Assembly: GCF_004104055.1 (NCBI RefSeq)
Contig: NZ_QOVJ01000002.1
Coordinates: forward strand, 124,001-188,000
DNA length: 64,000 bases
DNA from: Leeuwenhoekiella aestuarii
GTDB lineage: Bacteria; Bacteroidota; Bacteroidia; Flavobacteriales; Flavobacteriaceae
Direction of reading: 5' to 3'
Below the pieces are notes generated by a model. The model was not told the DNA's origin. It ran no database searches and saw nothing but the letters and a program-made list of their open reading frames with translations. The translations under genes were made by a program, and so were the position numbers. Below are positions 52,149-60,577 of the stretch, piece after piece (the stretch's first letter is position 1; every line of letters begins with the position of its first letter).

Positions 52149-55100
52149 TTAAACACCAAATTTTACAGCAAACTGAAAACGGCCACCTTCATCTCCGGTG
52201 AAATAACCCAGGCTGCTGCTGAAGAATCCACCCATACTAAAATTGAGTCCGCCACCATAACTATTATGCCACACTTTTGAGGATTCTTCATTAAGCCAAA
52301 TTCTACCAACATCATAGCCGGCAAAAATGTTAGAACGGATCGGGAAAATAGCAGTTTTTAAAGGTTTAAATTGATATAAAATATCTGCGGAAGCTCGAAG
52401 CGCCTGATCACCGGTAAACCTTCCTAAACGATAACTTCTTAAACCAGAATTACCACCTATCTGAGCTGCCTGATAAAAAGGAATTGTGTTACCAAATCGC
52501 AATTGACCGTCAATTTGTGTTTTTAAAACCAAATCTCGCGAACTATCTATTGCGTTCCAAAATGTAATTTTTGGATCTGCAGCAAAAACGGTTTGTGAGT
52601 TATTCAAATCATCACTGTAAAAACCTGAAGCTTCAAAAAACATTCCTCTTGTAGGAAATTTTGAATCATCAATACTTTTGTAGGAATAAATTGCTTTAAG
52701 AGTTATATATTGATTGTTGTTCAGTTGGTTATAGTTATTTATTTGAAGTGAAGAATCAAGTTGGTAATTTTGATAAACAAGATCTGTTTGAAATGAACTG
52801 CCATATTCTCCGTTATAATACACGCCGGTTCCTGCTTCAAATTTCTGCATATTAATTCGGTTTACATCAAAATTTGATGCTGTATTCATAGTCTCATTCC
52901 CATAACCAAAAAAGTTTTCAGTGTAGTTATTTGTAGTAGCGAGACCCGAAATTTTAAAATTCCACTCCGGGAAAATATTTGCAAAATGCATTTCTGATTT
53001 AAATATCGCAGCTTGTGTCAATGAAAAATATTGAGCATCCAAAACAAATTGAGAAGTAAACGGGTTGCGTTCAAAACCTAATTTTTGACGAGCAAAACGT
53101 AAATGAGGTGCTACTCCCCAATCAGGATTATAAGGCAATACTAAACCTATTTTTTTAGCTTCATCAGGAAGGCGTTCTGAGTCATAAATATGGTTTTCAT
53201 AAACGCTGCTAAAGTGTAAACGAGCCCCATTATTTTCTCCAATTTTATTACCATTAGGTTGATCGTAAACTGATAGATTATTTCCATTTTTTAGATCATA
53301 AGTATCATCATCCTGACCACCGGCAATAACTATTTTAATTTTTGATTTGGCCGTACCTGATGTTGTAAAAACATCATCATCATCTAGACCGTAGATCCAG
53401 ATTTCTTTTGTTTTTTTTGGGGTAAATACGCGGTCAAAAAGCAAAGTGCCATCTTCACCATCTTGTATACGAAAAGCCTTAATTAGAGTCGTACCATCGT
53501 CATTTCGGGTGATGTAGAAATGATCGTCTTTATCGGTTCCTTTTAAAGTTTGAAACCTGATGTAATATTTATAATAACGCTCAACTATATCTTTTAAATT
53601 CGCTTTCCGCGCAAGCAGATCCTGTTGTAATAGTTTCCAATCTTCATTGTGAATTTCTACTGGCATCGCACTAAATGCTTTATTTACAACTTCAGGAGTA
53701 ATGTTTTTCTGAAGATAATCAACGGCATCAAGCCAGTCTTGTTTAGTCGTTTTCTGAAGCACAGCGCGATCAAGATTAATCGCACTTTCGCTAAACTTTT
53801 CTATAAACTCAATTTCAGGCCCGTAGTTGCCAAGTTCGCGGGTGCTTGCCATAAACTTCTGCATCGTTTTTATGATCTTCCCGTCAAATTTGGAAAATAC
53901 CTGATCACGATCTCTAGGAATGGCAATATAAGTATACACATCATCTGCATCTTTACGCTCTGCCCAGCGCCATTGATCTTCGTGGCGATCCCAGTCGCCA
54001 ACGAGCATATCAAATACTCGCGCTCTGATGTATTCATCCTCGGCAATTTGATTTTTTTCATCCTCGCGAATCTTTTCAAAAAGGTCTGCAGTACTTTCGA
54101 CATCTTCATTAAAACCAAACATATGCGAACCGTTGAAGTCTTCGTCGGGCTTCTCTACAATCATATAGAGACGATCTCCGTGAGTTTTGTTAAAATCACC
54201 CAGGGTTTTTTGTTTAGGCACATAAAACACTTTAGGATGGGTGTGGTTGAGATCTGCCGCTCCGGCCAATCTTGGTATTGCAAAAGCACCATAGGGATGA
54301 GAAGCTGTATAAAAGTCTTCTATAAGTCTTGCCGGTAGCGTACCTTCAAAATATTCCTGGGCGTCTAAGTCATCGTATCCTGATGATTTTAAAAATGCTA
54401 GGGGATCTTTTGCCAAGGCACGCATATTATACTCGCGGTCATCACCATCAACCAGTCGCAAAGACTGCGTTTGATTGCCACCACCAGCACGTTCTACTGT
54501 AAGACCGCCATATAGCGTATCTAATAGAACTGTTGGCGCGTCTATATCTAAGCCGTATAAATAACGGTAGTGTTTTCCCCATTTTTTTTCATATTCCGGA
54601 GTGACTTCGACAAGTTCTTTGGGGTAGATACTTGCTTTTTTTGACTGGGGAATGTTTTTGAGTAAAGAATCTAACGGATAAGGTTCAGGCCTAGAATAGC
54701 TTTCTTTAGAGAAACTTACCGAAAGCATGTTGTTTTTGTTTAAACTGTAAAAATGAACGGTAGAAGAACCGTCTTCAAAAAGTCTTAACTCTGAAAATCC
54801 CGGTTTAACTGAAGCAAAAAGTCCGTCTTTTCCTAGACGTGCATATTCAGTTTTACTACCGGTACCTGATATGATCTGGCGAATATTTCCGTTTTCAATA
54901 TATTGCATTGAGCGCTCGTGAGCAGAGAGTACAAATAAGCGTGGCAAGCCAATAGCCATAGTTTTGATCTCACTCATCAGCTCATTCATCAACGGGTTAA
55001 ACTGATCTTGCTTAGAAATTCCACCTTGTGTTCTTGCAAAGCCCCATAAAAAACCGGCTATGGGCACATACGCATTTTCTAAAGATGGCCTGTAAAATGC

Positions 55101-55817
55101 ACGCGTACTCATCTCACCACCATAAATTCCGTTAGAAAAAAGAGGGTGATGCATTACGAGTAACACATTTTTGTGTCGTGCTTTACGCGCTTCATCTTTA
55201 AGTAAGGTTAAGAATTGTGTACGTGTTTTTATGGCACATTTATCATTAAAACCCTCGTGTTTGCTCCAGTCTTCAATATACCATTGAGAGTCTATGATGA
55301 TGATTTCAGTTTCTTTATCAACTGTTATGGTTTCAATAGGGCAGCCATTTTCAGGTTGAAAATGATTGTCTTTCCCCATCTTTTCTTCGATATAATCTTC
55401 AATCTTTTCAAGACCTTTTACGCCTTCATCATTCCAGTCGTTTTCCCCTGGAATAATAAGCGTTTTTCCTTTAAAATCTTTAACGAGCTGTACGACGTGT
55501 TTTAGCTGTTGTTCGTTATTGTCTTCGGTTAATTTATTAGCATACACATTATCACCCAAGATCATCAGGTAATCATCCTTTTTTGCAATTTTATTCTGCA
55601 AGCTATCAAAAGCTTGAATCAGCGCATTATTAGGTCCGTTTTTACCAGACCCCAGATTACCCAAGAGAAAAACACTTCTATAGTTTGAAGTGTCACTATT
55701 TATTTGATTTAAAGTATGCTTTTGATCTCGGTATTGGGTGCGTTTACTGGCGCAAGAGTATAAGAATAATAACGTTAAAACTAGTGATAAACAATATTGT
55801 AATTTTTGCTTTTGCAT
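52149..55817 (-). CDS. Metallophosphatase-like / kinase-like / Omp85 beta-barrel fusion lipoprotein
   Basis: The 1222-residue protein has a lipobox (FLYSC). Residues 45-350 form a calcineurin-like metallophosphatase fold: GDN (88-90), MHHP (H223, H224) and SAHERS (H300), but key sites differ from the consensus: GN at 53-54 for GD, GEND at 124-127 for GNHD, and AHER for GHxH. The middle (about 400-760) carries GGGNQTQS, a Lys at 470, GDWDRHEDQ at 607-615 and PRDRDQ at 634-639. Acidic Asp-rich repeats (LDDDDVF, GGQDDDTYDL) follow, and the C-terminal third is a BamA/TamA-type barrel (GGNSGLRSYRLGRFTG, FAGYDVGRIW, ending in FAVKFGV). The start at 55817 gives the signal peptide. Confidence 0.85.
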   Translation of the reverse strand: MQKQKLQYCLSLVLTLLFLYSCASKRTQYRDQKHTLNQINSDTSNYRSVFLLGNLGSGKNGPNNALIQAFDSLQNKIAKKDDYLMILGDNVYANKLTEDNNEQQLKHVVQLVKDFKGKTLIIPGENDWNDEGVKGLEKIEDYIEEKMGKDNHFQPENGCPIETITVDKETEIIIIDSQWYIEDWSKHEGFNDKCAIKTRTQFLTLLKDEARKARHKNVLLVMHHPLFSNGIYGGEMSTRAFYRPSLENAYVPIAGFLWGFARTQGGISKQDQFNPLMNELMSEIKTMAIGLPRLFVLSAHERSMQYIENGNIRQIISGTGSKTEYARLGKDGLFASVKPGFSELRLFEDGSSTVHFYSLNKNNMLSVSFSKESYSRPEPYPLDSLLKNIPQSKKASIYPKELVEVTPEYEKKWGKHYRYLYGLDIDAPTVLLDTLYGGLTVERAGGGNQTQSLRLVDGDDREYNMRALAKDPLAFLKSSGYDDLDAQEYFEGTLPARLIEDFYTASHPYGAFAIPRLAGAADLNHTHPKVFYVPKQKTLGDFNKTHGDRLYMIVEKPDEDFNGSHMFGFNEDVESTADLFEKIREDEKNQIAEDEYIRARVFDMLVGDWDRHEDQWRWAERKDADDVYTYIAIPRDRDQVFSKFDGKIIKTMQKFMASTRELGNYGPEIEFIEKFSESAINLDRAVLQKTTKQDWLDAVDYLQKNITPEVVNKAFSAMPVEIHNEDWKLLQQDLLARKANLKDIVERYYKYYIRFQTLKGTDKDDHFYITRNDDGTTLIKAFRIQDGEDGTLLFDRVFTPKKTKEIWIYGLDDDDVFTTSGTAKSKIKIVIAGGQDDDTYDLKNGNNLSVYDQPNGNKIGENNGARLHFSSVYENHIYDSERLPDEAKKIGLVLPYNPDWGVAPHLRFARQKLGFERNPFTSQFVLDAQYFSLTQAAIFKSEMHFANIFPEWNFKISGLATTNNYTENFFGYGNETMNTASNFDVNRINMQKFEAGTGVYYNGEYGSSFQTDLVYQNYQLDSSLQINNYNQLNNNQYITLKAIYSYKSIDDSKFPTRGMFFEASGFYSDDLNNSQTVFAADPKITFWNAIDSSRDLVLKTQIDGQLRFGNTIPFYQAAQIGGNSGLRSYRLGRFTGDQALRASADILYQFKPLKTAIFPIRSNIFAGYDVGRIWLNEESSKVWHNSYGGGLNFSMGGFFSSSLGYFTGDEGGRFQFAVKFGV

Positions 55818-56011
55818 TAATAGGGGTGTAGGTTGTAAAGCAAAAATATTAAATCTCTGACGTGTCAAAAGTTTTTGTGTGATTGTTAACGTTCTCACCT
55901 ATAGGCAATCAATTTACAGTTGGGTATCAAAATTTGACAATTGAGTAAATCTCTTTTTATAGGAAAACTATCTATTCTAATATTTGAAGTATCTAATCAA
56001 AAATCAACAGT

Positions 56012-56203
56012 ATGACACGAATATTAATCTGGATTTTTAAAATGGTCGTGTCACTCGCGGCAATGCTCCCTAATCAAGAGCAAACAGCGTTCAATAAGCC
56101 AAATGTTGATCTTGTTCCGTTTGAAAACTGCAAGATGTATACTAATTATTCAGATTGTAATACCTTTAAAAAAGTAGAAAACGCCGCAGCTTTTCTACTA
56201 TAA
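56012..56203 (+). CDS. Small exported or membrane peptide upstream of the LytS kinase
   Basis: The 63-residue product has a hydrophobic N-terminal stretch (ILIWIFKMVVSLAAML, residues 4-19) and a short polar part with two Cys (ENCKMYTNYSDC). The stop lies 9 bases before the LytS kinase start, so it would be the first gene of that operon. I do not recognise it. It could also be a leader frame with no function. Confidence 0.45.
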   Translation: MTRILIWIFKMVVSLAAMLPNQEQTAFNKPNVDLVPFENCKMYTNYSDCNTFKKVENAAAFLL

Positions 56204-56212
56204 AATTAAATT

Positions 56213-57553
56213 ATGAATAGTTTTTTTAAGGAATTAGGTAAGGCTTGTATCGTAGGTGTAGCTATCTATGCAGTCTTTTTATTGATTCATTTGGGAGGAG
56301 GTAACCCACTTTATTTCAATAAAAAGCTTGTAGAAGATTTTGGGATCAGTATGCTGTATTCTGTAGTGTTATATATGGCAAATATGGCTGTTTTTAGATA
56401 TTTCTACTTTAGTAATAAAATCAGGCTTTATTCTCCAAAACACTTAGCTAGAGCTATACCGGCGAGTTTAATTGTTACTGCCATAAGTGTATTTTTTATT
56501 AGAGTCTTTATAATTTGTGTATTAAAGGAGTTTACTTTTTTAGAATTTATAAGTGACGAGAAGTTTATAGATTACTGGATGCCGCTATTTATTGCGCTCG
56601 TTTGTAATGCGATCTTCTATTTCTTTTTCTATTACAAATACAAAAAAGAAAGTCAGGTTAAGGAACAGAAGATCATTGCTGGTACAGCTTCGGCACAATT
56701 TGATGCTTTAAAAAATCAATTAGATCCTCATTTTTTATTCAATAGTTTAAATGTACTTACCAGTCTTATTGAAGAAAACCCCATACAGGCTCAAAAATTC
56801 ACTACTTCTTTGTCTAAGGTTTACCGTTATGTTTTAGAGCAAAAGAATAAAGAACTGGTTACGTTAGAAGAAGAATTGGCATTTGCAAAAACCTATATGA
56901 CACTTTTAAAAATGCGTTATGAAGACAGCATTGTTTTTAATATGCCTGCGCAAGTGACTCATCCGGAAGCTCGTGTTGTACCCTTATCGTTACAGCTTTT
57001 ACTTGAAAATGCCGTGAAACACAACGTAGTAAGTGATAATCACAGATTACACATTACTATTGAAGAAGAAGAAGGAAATCTGGTGGTACGCAACAATCTA
57101 CAGCCCAAAAAGATTATGACCAAAGGTAGTGGAGTGGGACTCATTAATATCAAACAGCGCTATGCTTTGCTTACTTCAAGAAGGCTTCAAATTCAACAAA
57201 CAGAATCAGAATTTATAATCAAAATACCAAAATTAACCCGGCAATTAAAATCAGCAGTTATGAATACAGAAGAATACCTTACAGACAAGAAATATGCTCT
57301 TGCTAAAGAACATGTAGAAAAGATTAAAGCTTTTTACATTCACCTCACAATTTATTGTGTAGTGATTGGAGGTTTAACTATTTTAAACCTCTTTACAACT
57401 TCTTTCCCATGGTCGATTTTCCCGGCATTGGGTTGGGGATTGGGTGTGTTTTTTCACGGGGCGGAAGTCTTCAATTGGAATCCATTTCTAGGTAGAGACT
57501 GGGAAGATCGTAAGATTCGTGAAATTATGAATGAGCAAGAACAGAAGCGGTAA
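56213..57553 (+). CDS. LytS-type sensor histidine kinase with C-terminal 2TM domain
   Basis: The 446-residue protein has about four N-terminal membrane helices (residues 8-140), then a His_kinase domain with phospho-acceptor His173 in NQLDPHFLFNSLN and ATP motifs LLLENAVKHN and GSGVGLINI. After residue 345 it carries an extra 2TM domain (ending PALGWGLGV, FNWNPFLGRDWEDRKIREI) homologous to the two small proteins encoded next. It would phosphorylate the LytTR regulator at 58361-59119. The fused 2TM domain is unusual. Confidence 0.9.
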   Translation: MNSFFKELGKACIVGVAIYAVFLLIHLGGGNPLYFNKKLVEDFGISMLYSVVLYMANMAVFRYFYFSNKIRLYSPKHLARAIPASLIVTAISVFFIRVFIICVLKEFTFLEFISDEKFIDYWMPLFIALVCNAIFYFFFYYKYKKESQVKEQKIIAGTASAQFDALKNQLDPHFLFNSLNVLTSLIEENPIQAQKFTTSLSKVYRYVLEQKNKELVTLEEELAFAKTYMTLLKMRYEDSIVFNMPAQVTHPEARVVPLSLQLLLENAVKHNVVSDNHRLHITIEEEEGNLVVRNNLQPKKIMTKGSGVGLINIKQRYALLTSRRLQIQQTESEFIIKIPKLTRQLKSAVMNTEEYLTDKKYALAKEHVEKIKAFYIHLTIYCVVIGGLTILNLFTTSFPWSIFPALGWGLGVFFHGAEVFNWNPFLGRDWEDRKIREIMNEQEQKR

Positions 57554-57654
57554 CAATTCAGCCTATAAAAATGACAAGTGAGTCAGTTAGAATTTATTCA
57601 GGCTGTATTTATCATCAAATTTGTTTCAATATTAACCACTAAAAAACTTTAAAA

Positions 57655-57969
57655 ATGGAAAATTTTGATAAAGAAAATCGGTATCTGGACGCTAAAGAGC
57701 GTGTAGGTCACATCAAGAAATTTTATGGAAGCTTATTTAGTTATGTTATCGTAATAGGTGCTTTAGCAGGACTTAACTATTACACCGACGGTTTGCGCTA
57801 TCCTTGGTTTCTATGGCCAGCTTTAGGTTGGGGAATAGGTTTGATTTTTCAGGCTGCCGGCGCCTTCAACTGGAATCCTTTTGTGAGCAGAGAATGGGAA
57901 GAGCGCAAAATTAAAGAGTTTATGGAGCGTGATCAAAAGTCTCAATCTAATATGGGACGCTGGGAGTAA
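57655..57969 (+). CDS. 2TM domain protein
   Basis: The 104-residue protein consists of an amphipathic start (AKERVGHIKKFYGSLFSY), two membrane helices and the conserved ending LWPALGWGIGLIFQAAGAF with NWNPFVSREWEERKIKEFM. It is very similar to the C-terminal domain of the preceding histidine kinase. The 2TM family is common near LytS/LytTR pairs in Flavobacteria. It probably helps the sensor complex in the membrane; no activity is known. Confidence 0.88.
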   Translation: MENFDKENRYLDAKERVGHIKKFYGSLFSYVIVIGALAGLNYYTDGLRYPWFLWPALGWGIGLIFQAAGAFNWNPFVSREWEERKIKEFMERDQKSQSNMGRWE

Positions 57970-57984
57970 TCTAAATTTTATTGT

Positions 57985-58320
57985 ATGAAAAATTCAAATT
58001 CAAATTACGAAGAAGCCTTGAAGCGGGTTAAACAACTTAAAGACTTTTACAATCACATTCCTGTTTATATTATTCTATCTGCGCTGTATGTTGCTTTTTG
58101 TCTGGGTGTTTTTGATGGGGGTAGAATTAGCCAACATATTCCGTTTTGGTCACCTATTTGTATGGTGGGTGGCTATGGGTTAAGTCTTTTAGGTTATTAT
58201 ATTTACCTCAAACACGGAAGCATCTTTGAATCGTATTACAAGAAATGGGAAAAGCAAAAAATAAAAGAATATCTGGATCAGGAAATTTATTCAGAAACTA
58301 AAAGCAGTCGCTGGGAGTAA
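57985..58320 (+). CDS. 2TM domain protein, divergent copy
   Basis: The 111-residue protein has the same plan (EEALKRVKQLKDFYNHIPVY, two membrane helices, KKWEKQKIKEYL), but the NWNPF block is lost and replaced by KHGSIFESYY. It lies 15 bases after the other 2TM gene and 40 bases before the LytTR gene, in one operon. Both 2TM proteins end with the same SRWE/GRWE tail. Confidence 0.85.
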   Translation: MKNSNSNYEEALKRVKQLKDFYNHIPVYIILSALYVAFCLGVFDGGRISQHIPFWSPICMVGGYGLSLLGYYIYLKHGSIFESYYKKWEKQKIKEYLDQEIYSETKSSRWE

Positions 58321-58360
58321 ATTTTATATATACAGAATAACTATATACAAATTATAAAAT

Positions 58361-59119
58361 ATGAACGCACTGGTTATTGAAGATGAAAAACCTGCAGCAC
58401 GCAGACTCACCAGAATGCTGGAAGCTCTAAATCTAAATGTTTTGGCTCAATTGCATTCGGTAGAAGAAGCGGTAGAATGGTTTTCAACCAATACACACCC
58501 AGACCTTATATTTCTTGATATTCAATTAAGCGATGGTTTGTCTTTTGAGATCTTTGATGCTGTAGAAGTTTCCAGTGCAATTATTTTTACAACAGCCTAT
58601 GATGAGTATGCCTTACAGGCTTTTAAACTGAACAGCATTGATTATTTGCTCAAACCTATAGATGATGAAGAGCTTGAGGCTGCTGTGACTAAGTTTAAAA
58701 AACAACGACCTTCAGCAAGTGATGTTAAACTCAATTTTGAAGATATACGCAAACTTCTAGGAGTCAACCCTGTGGAGCGTGACTATAAAAAACGTTTTAC
58801 AGTAAAAATAGGACAGCATCTTAAGATGATAAACGTAGATGATGTGGTTTGCTTTTATAGTGAAAATAAGGGGACTTATGCACGTACAATTGATAAGCGT
58901 GATTATTTGCTAGATACAACTTTAGAAATCCTGGAAGGAGAATTACAACCTGATGTTTTCTTTAGAGTAAGTCGCAAATATTTTGTAAATGTAAATGCGA
59001 TTCTTGATATTATAAGTTATACCAATTCACGTTTACAAGTGAAACTACAGGCTTGTGATGATCTTGAGATTATTGTAAGCCGTGAACGCGTAAAAGACTT
59101 TAAATTCTGGCTTTCTTAA
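58361..59119 (+). CDS. LytTR family response regulator
   Basis: The 252-residue regulator has a receiver domain (VIEDEKPAARRL, phospho-Asp53 in LIFLDIQLSDG, Lys in YLLKPID) and a C-terminal LytTR DNA-binding domain (KIGQHLKMINVDDVVCFYSE, FFRVSRKYFVNVNAI). It is the output of the LytS kinase at 56213-57553. Targets are unknown; the locus itself or envelope genes are typical. Confidence 0.94.
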   Translation: MNALVIEDEKPAARRLTRMLEALNLNVLAQLHSVEEAVEWFSTNTHPDLIFLDIQLSDGLSFEIFDAVEVSSAIIFTTAYDEYALQAFKLNSIDYLLKPIDDEELEAAVTKFKKQRPSASDVKLNFEDIRKLLGVNPVERDYKKRFTVKIGQHLKMINVDDVVCFYSENKGTYARTIDKRDYLLDTTLEILEGELQPDVFFRVSRKYFVNVNAILDIISYTNSRLQVKLQACDDLEIIVSRERVKDFKFWLS

Positions 59120-59127
59120 TATAAGTA

Positions 59128-59188
59128 TTATTGGCTCCGCCAAAGGATATAAGATATTGAGGCTTGCCCGAGGTTGTACTCAATAATA
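59128..59188. repeat. Degenerate intergenic hairpin repeat, copy A
   Basis: This gap contains TTGGCTCCGCCAA (59131-59143), a small palindrome, and TATTGAG ... CTCAATA (59155-59161, 59179-59185) enclosing GCTTGCCCGAGG. The two blocks match the element at 20889-20998 in order and orientation. It may also act as the terminator region between two convergent genes. Confidence 0.55.
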
Positions 59189-59190
59189 AT

Positions 59191-60519
59191 TTACTCTAAA
59201 CTAACCAACTTTCGATCTGTATTGTTGTAAGCAGCTGCTTTGTCTCGTATGGTAAAAACACCTTTAAGATCTTTCTTATTTGTTATGTTAGCTTTCGCAT
59301 CTATTAAAATAAGATTGATCTCGTCGATGATAATTTCTTCGGCATTATTGATTACAGACTTAGTCTGTAATAAGAAATATAATGCGGTGAGCATCTTGTG
59401 TAACATCACGACATCATGTTTACAATATCCGCGTAACGGAACGAAAACAAAATAGATCAACTCTTTAAAATCTATTGTTCTAAGACTTATAACTGCCTCA
59501 TCATCTTTATTCTTTATATAGCTAAAGTCTTCTTTACAGAGTCTTAAAGCAAAAAGTTCAGAGAGATAATCTATACAGGTTATTGCCGTACCAGGGTCAT
59601 TGATACCTGGGCTCATAGCTTTAATTGCAATCTCAGTAAGTTGTTTAAAGCCCAGGATATAATTGTGTTTTACAATTTCGCTTCGCGAAAATCCAAAACA
59701 TGTGAGTAAGTGGTTTCTTTGCTCTTCCTCAAGTTCTTTGTCACAACGGGCTATGGGGACATTTTTTAATATAAAAGTACCTTTAGGAGCCAGAATTTCA
59801 ATCTTACAGTCCAGTTCATTGCAGAGTTCGAGAAGAGCATCTACAGCAATTGTTTGCAGATAACCCGTATTATTTATTTTAATGACATTCCAGTCTTTAC
59901 TTTCCGGAAAGTCTGTTTTGCTGTACTCTTCATCGGTTTGATTGATGAGTTGGGTCAAACGCGTTTTTGCTTTTTGGTATATGGTTTCGATTATTTTATT
60001 AATTTGAATCGCTTCGGAAATAGAATGTATAAAATAAATAAAGAGAGCCAATACCAGCATGCTTAAAATGATACCAATCAATACAGCAAATCCCGGAAGC
60101 TGGTATTTGTTATCTGTAGGTTTTATGCTCAATAAAATGAGAATGCAGTAAATAAGGGTTGCAATATAGTATCCTAAAACATACTGATGCCGTTTATTAG
60201 AGATCAATCCCGGGAGAATTCTTGGTGAATAATTATTAGATGCTTGATTGAGCAAAATCATAACCATAGAAAAACTGAATACCATTAGTGAAATAATACC
60301 GCCTATAAATGTACTGAGTAGCGTACGTGCAGTATCTGCATCATTAATAACCAGCTGTGGAGCGTGTTCTATTAAAAAGCTGGAAACACCTTTGCTTTCG
60401 GCATATAGCATAATAAAGCCTATGCAAAGACCTCCAAAAGCAAATAGAGAAGGGTAGAAGCCAATTTTACCGGTTAGATTGGCAAAAAACAATCGAAACT
60501 TAGTTATGAATTGAAGCAT
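59191..60519 (-). CDS. DUF2254 family membrane protein
   Basis: The 442-residue protein has four hydrophobic segments in the first 180 residues and a large soluble C-terminal domain, with DUF2254 marks (RTLLSTFIGGIISLMVFSFSMVMILL split at residues 64-90, SPRILPGLISNKRHQ, IKAMSPGINDPGTAITCIDYLSEL). The function of DUF2254 is unknown. It lies 58 bases after the LETM1-like gene on the same strand, so the two may be cotranscribed. Confidence 0.88.
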   Translation of the reverse strand: MLQFITKFRLFFANLTGKIGFYPSLFAFGGLCIGFIMLYAESKGVSSFLIEHAPQLVINDADTARTLLSTFIGGIISLMVFSFSMVMILLNQASNNYSPRILPGLISNKRHQYVLGYYIATLIYCILILLSIKPTDNKYQLPGFAVLIGIILSMLVLALFIYFIHSISEAIQINKIIETIYQKAKTRLTQLINQTDEEYSKTDFPESKDWNVIKINNTGYLQTIAVDALLELCNELDCKIEILAPKGTFILKNVPIARCDKELEEEQRNHLLTCFGFSRSEIVKHNYILGFKQLTEIAIKAMSPGINDPGTAITCIDYLSELFALRLCKEDFSYIKNKDDEAVISLRTIDFKELIYFVFVPLRGYCKHDVVMLHKMLTALYFLLQTKSVINNAEEIIIDEINLILIDAKANITNKKDLKGVFTIRDKAAAYNNTDRKLVSLE

Positions 60520-60577
60520 AGGCGAATTTCTACAATATCTTTAAAACCCGCGTCCTTTTTGATATAGTGTTAACATA

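Noticed and set aside
53649-54338. 229-residue plus-strand frame
   Set aside because: It is antisense to the fusion lipoprotein, has no recognisable domain, ribosome site or promoter, and shadows a well-supported coding frame.
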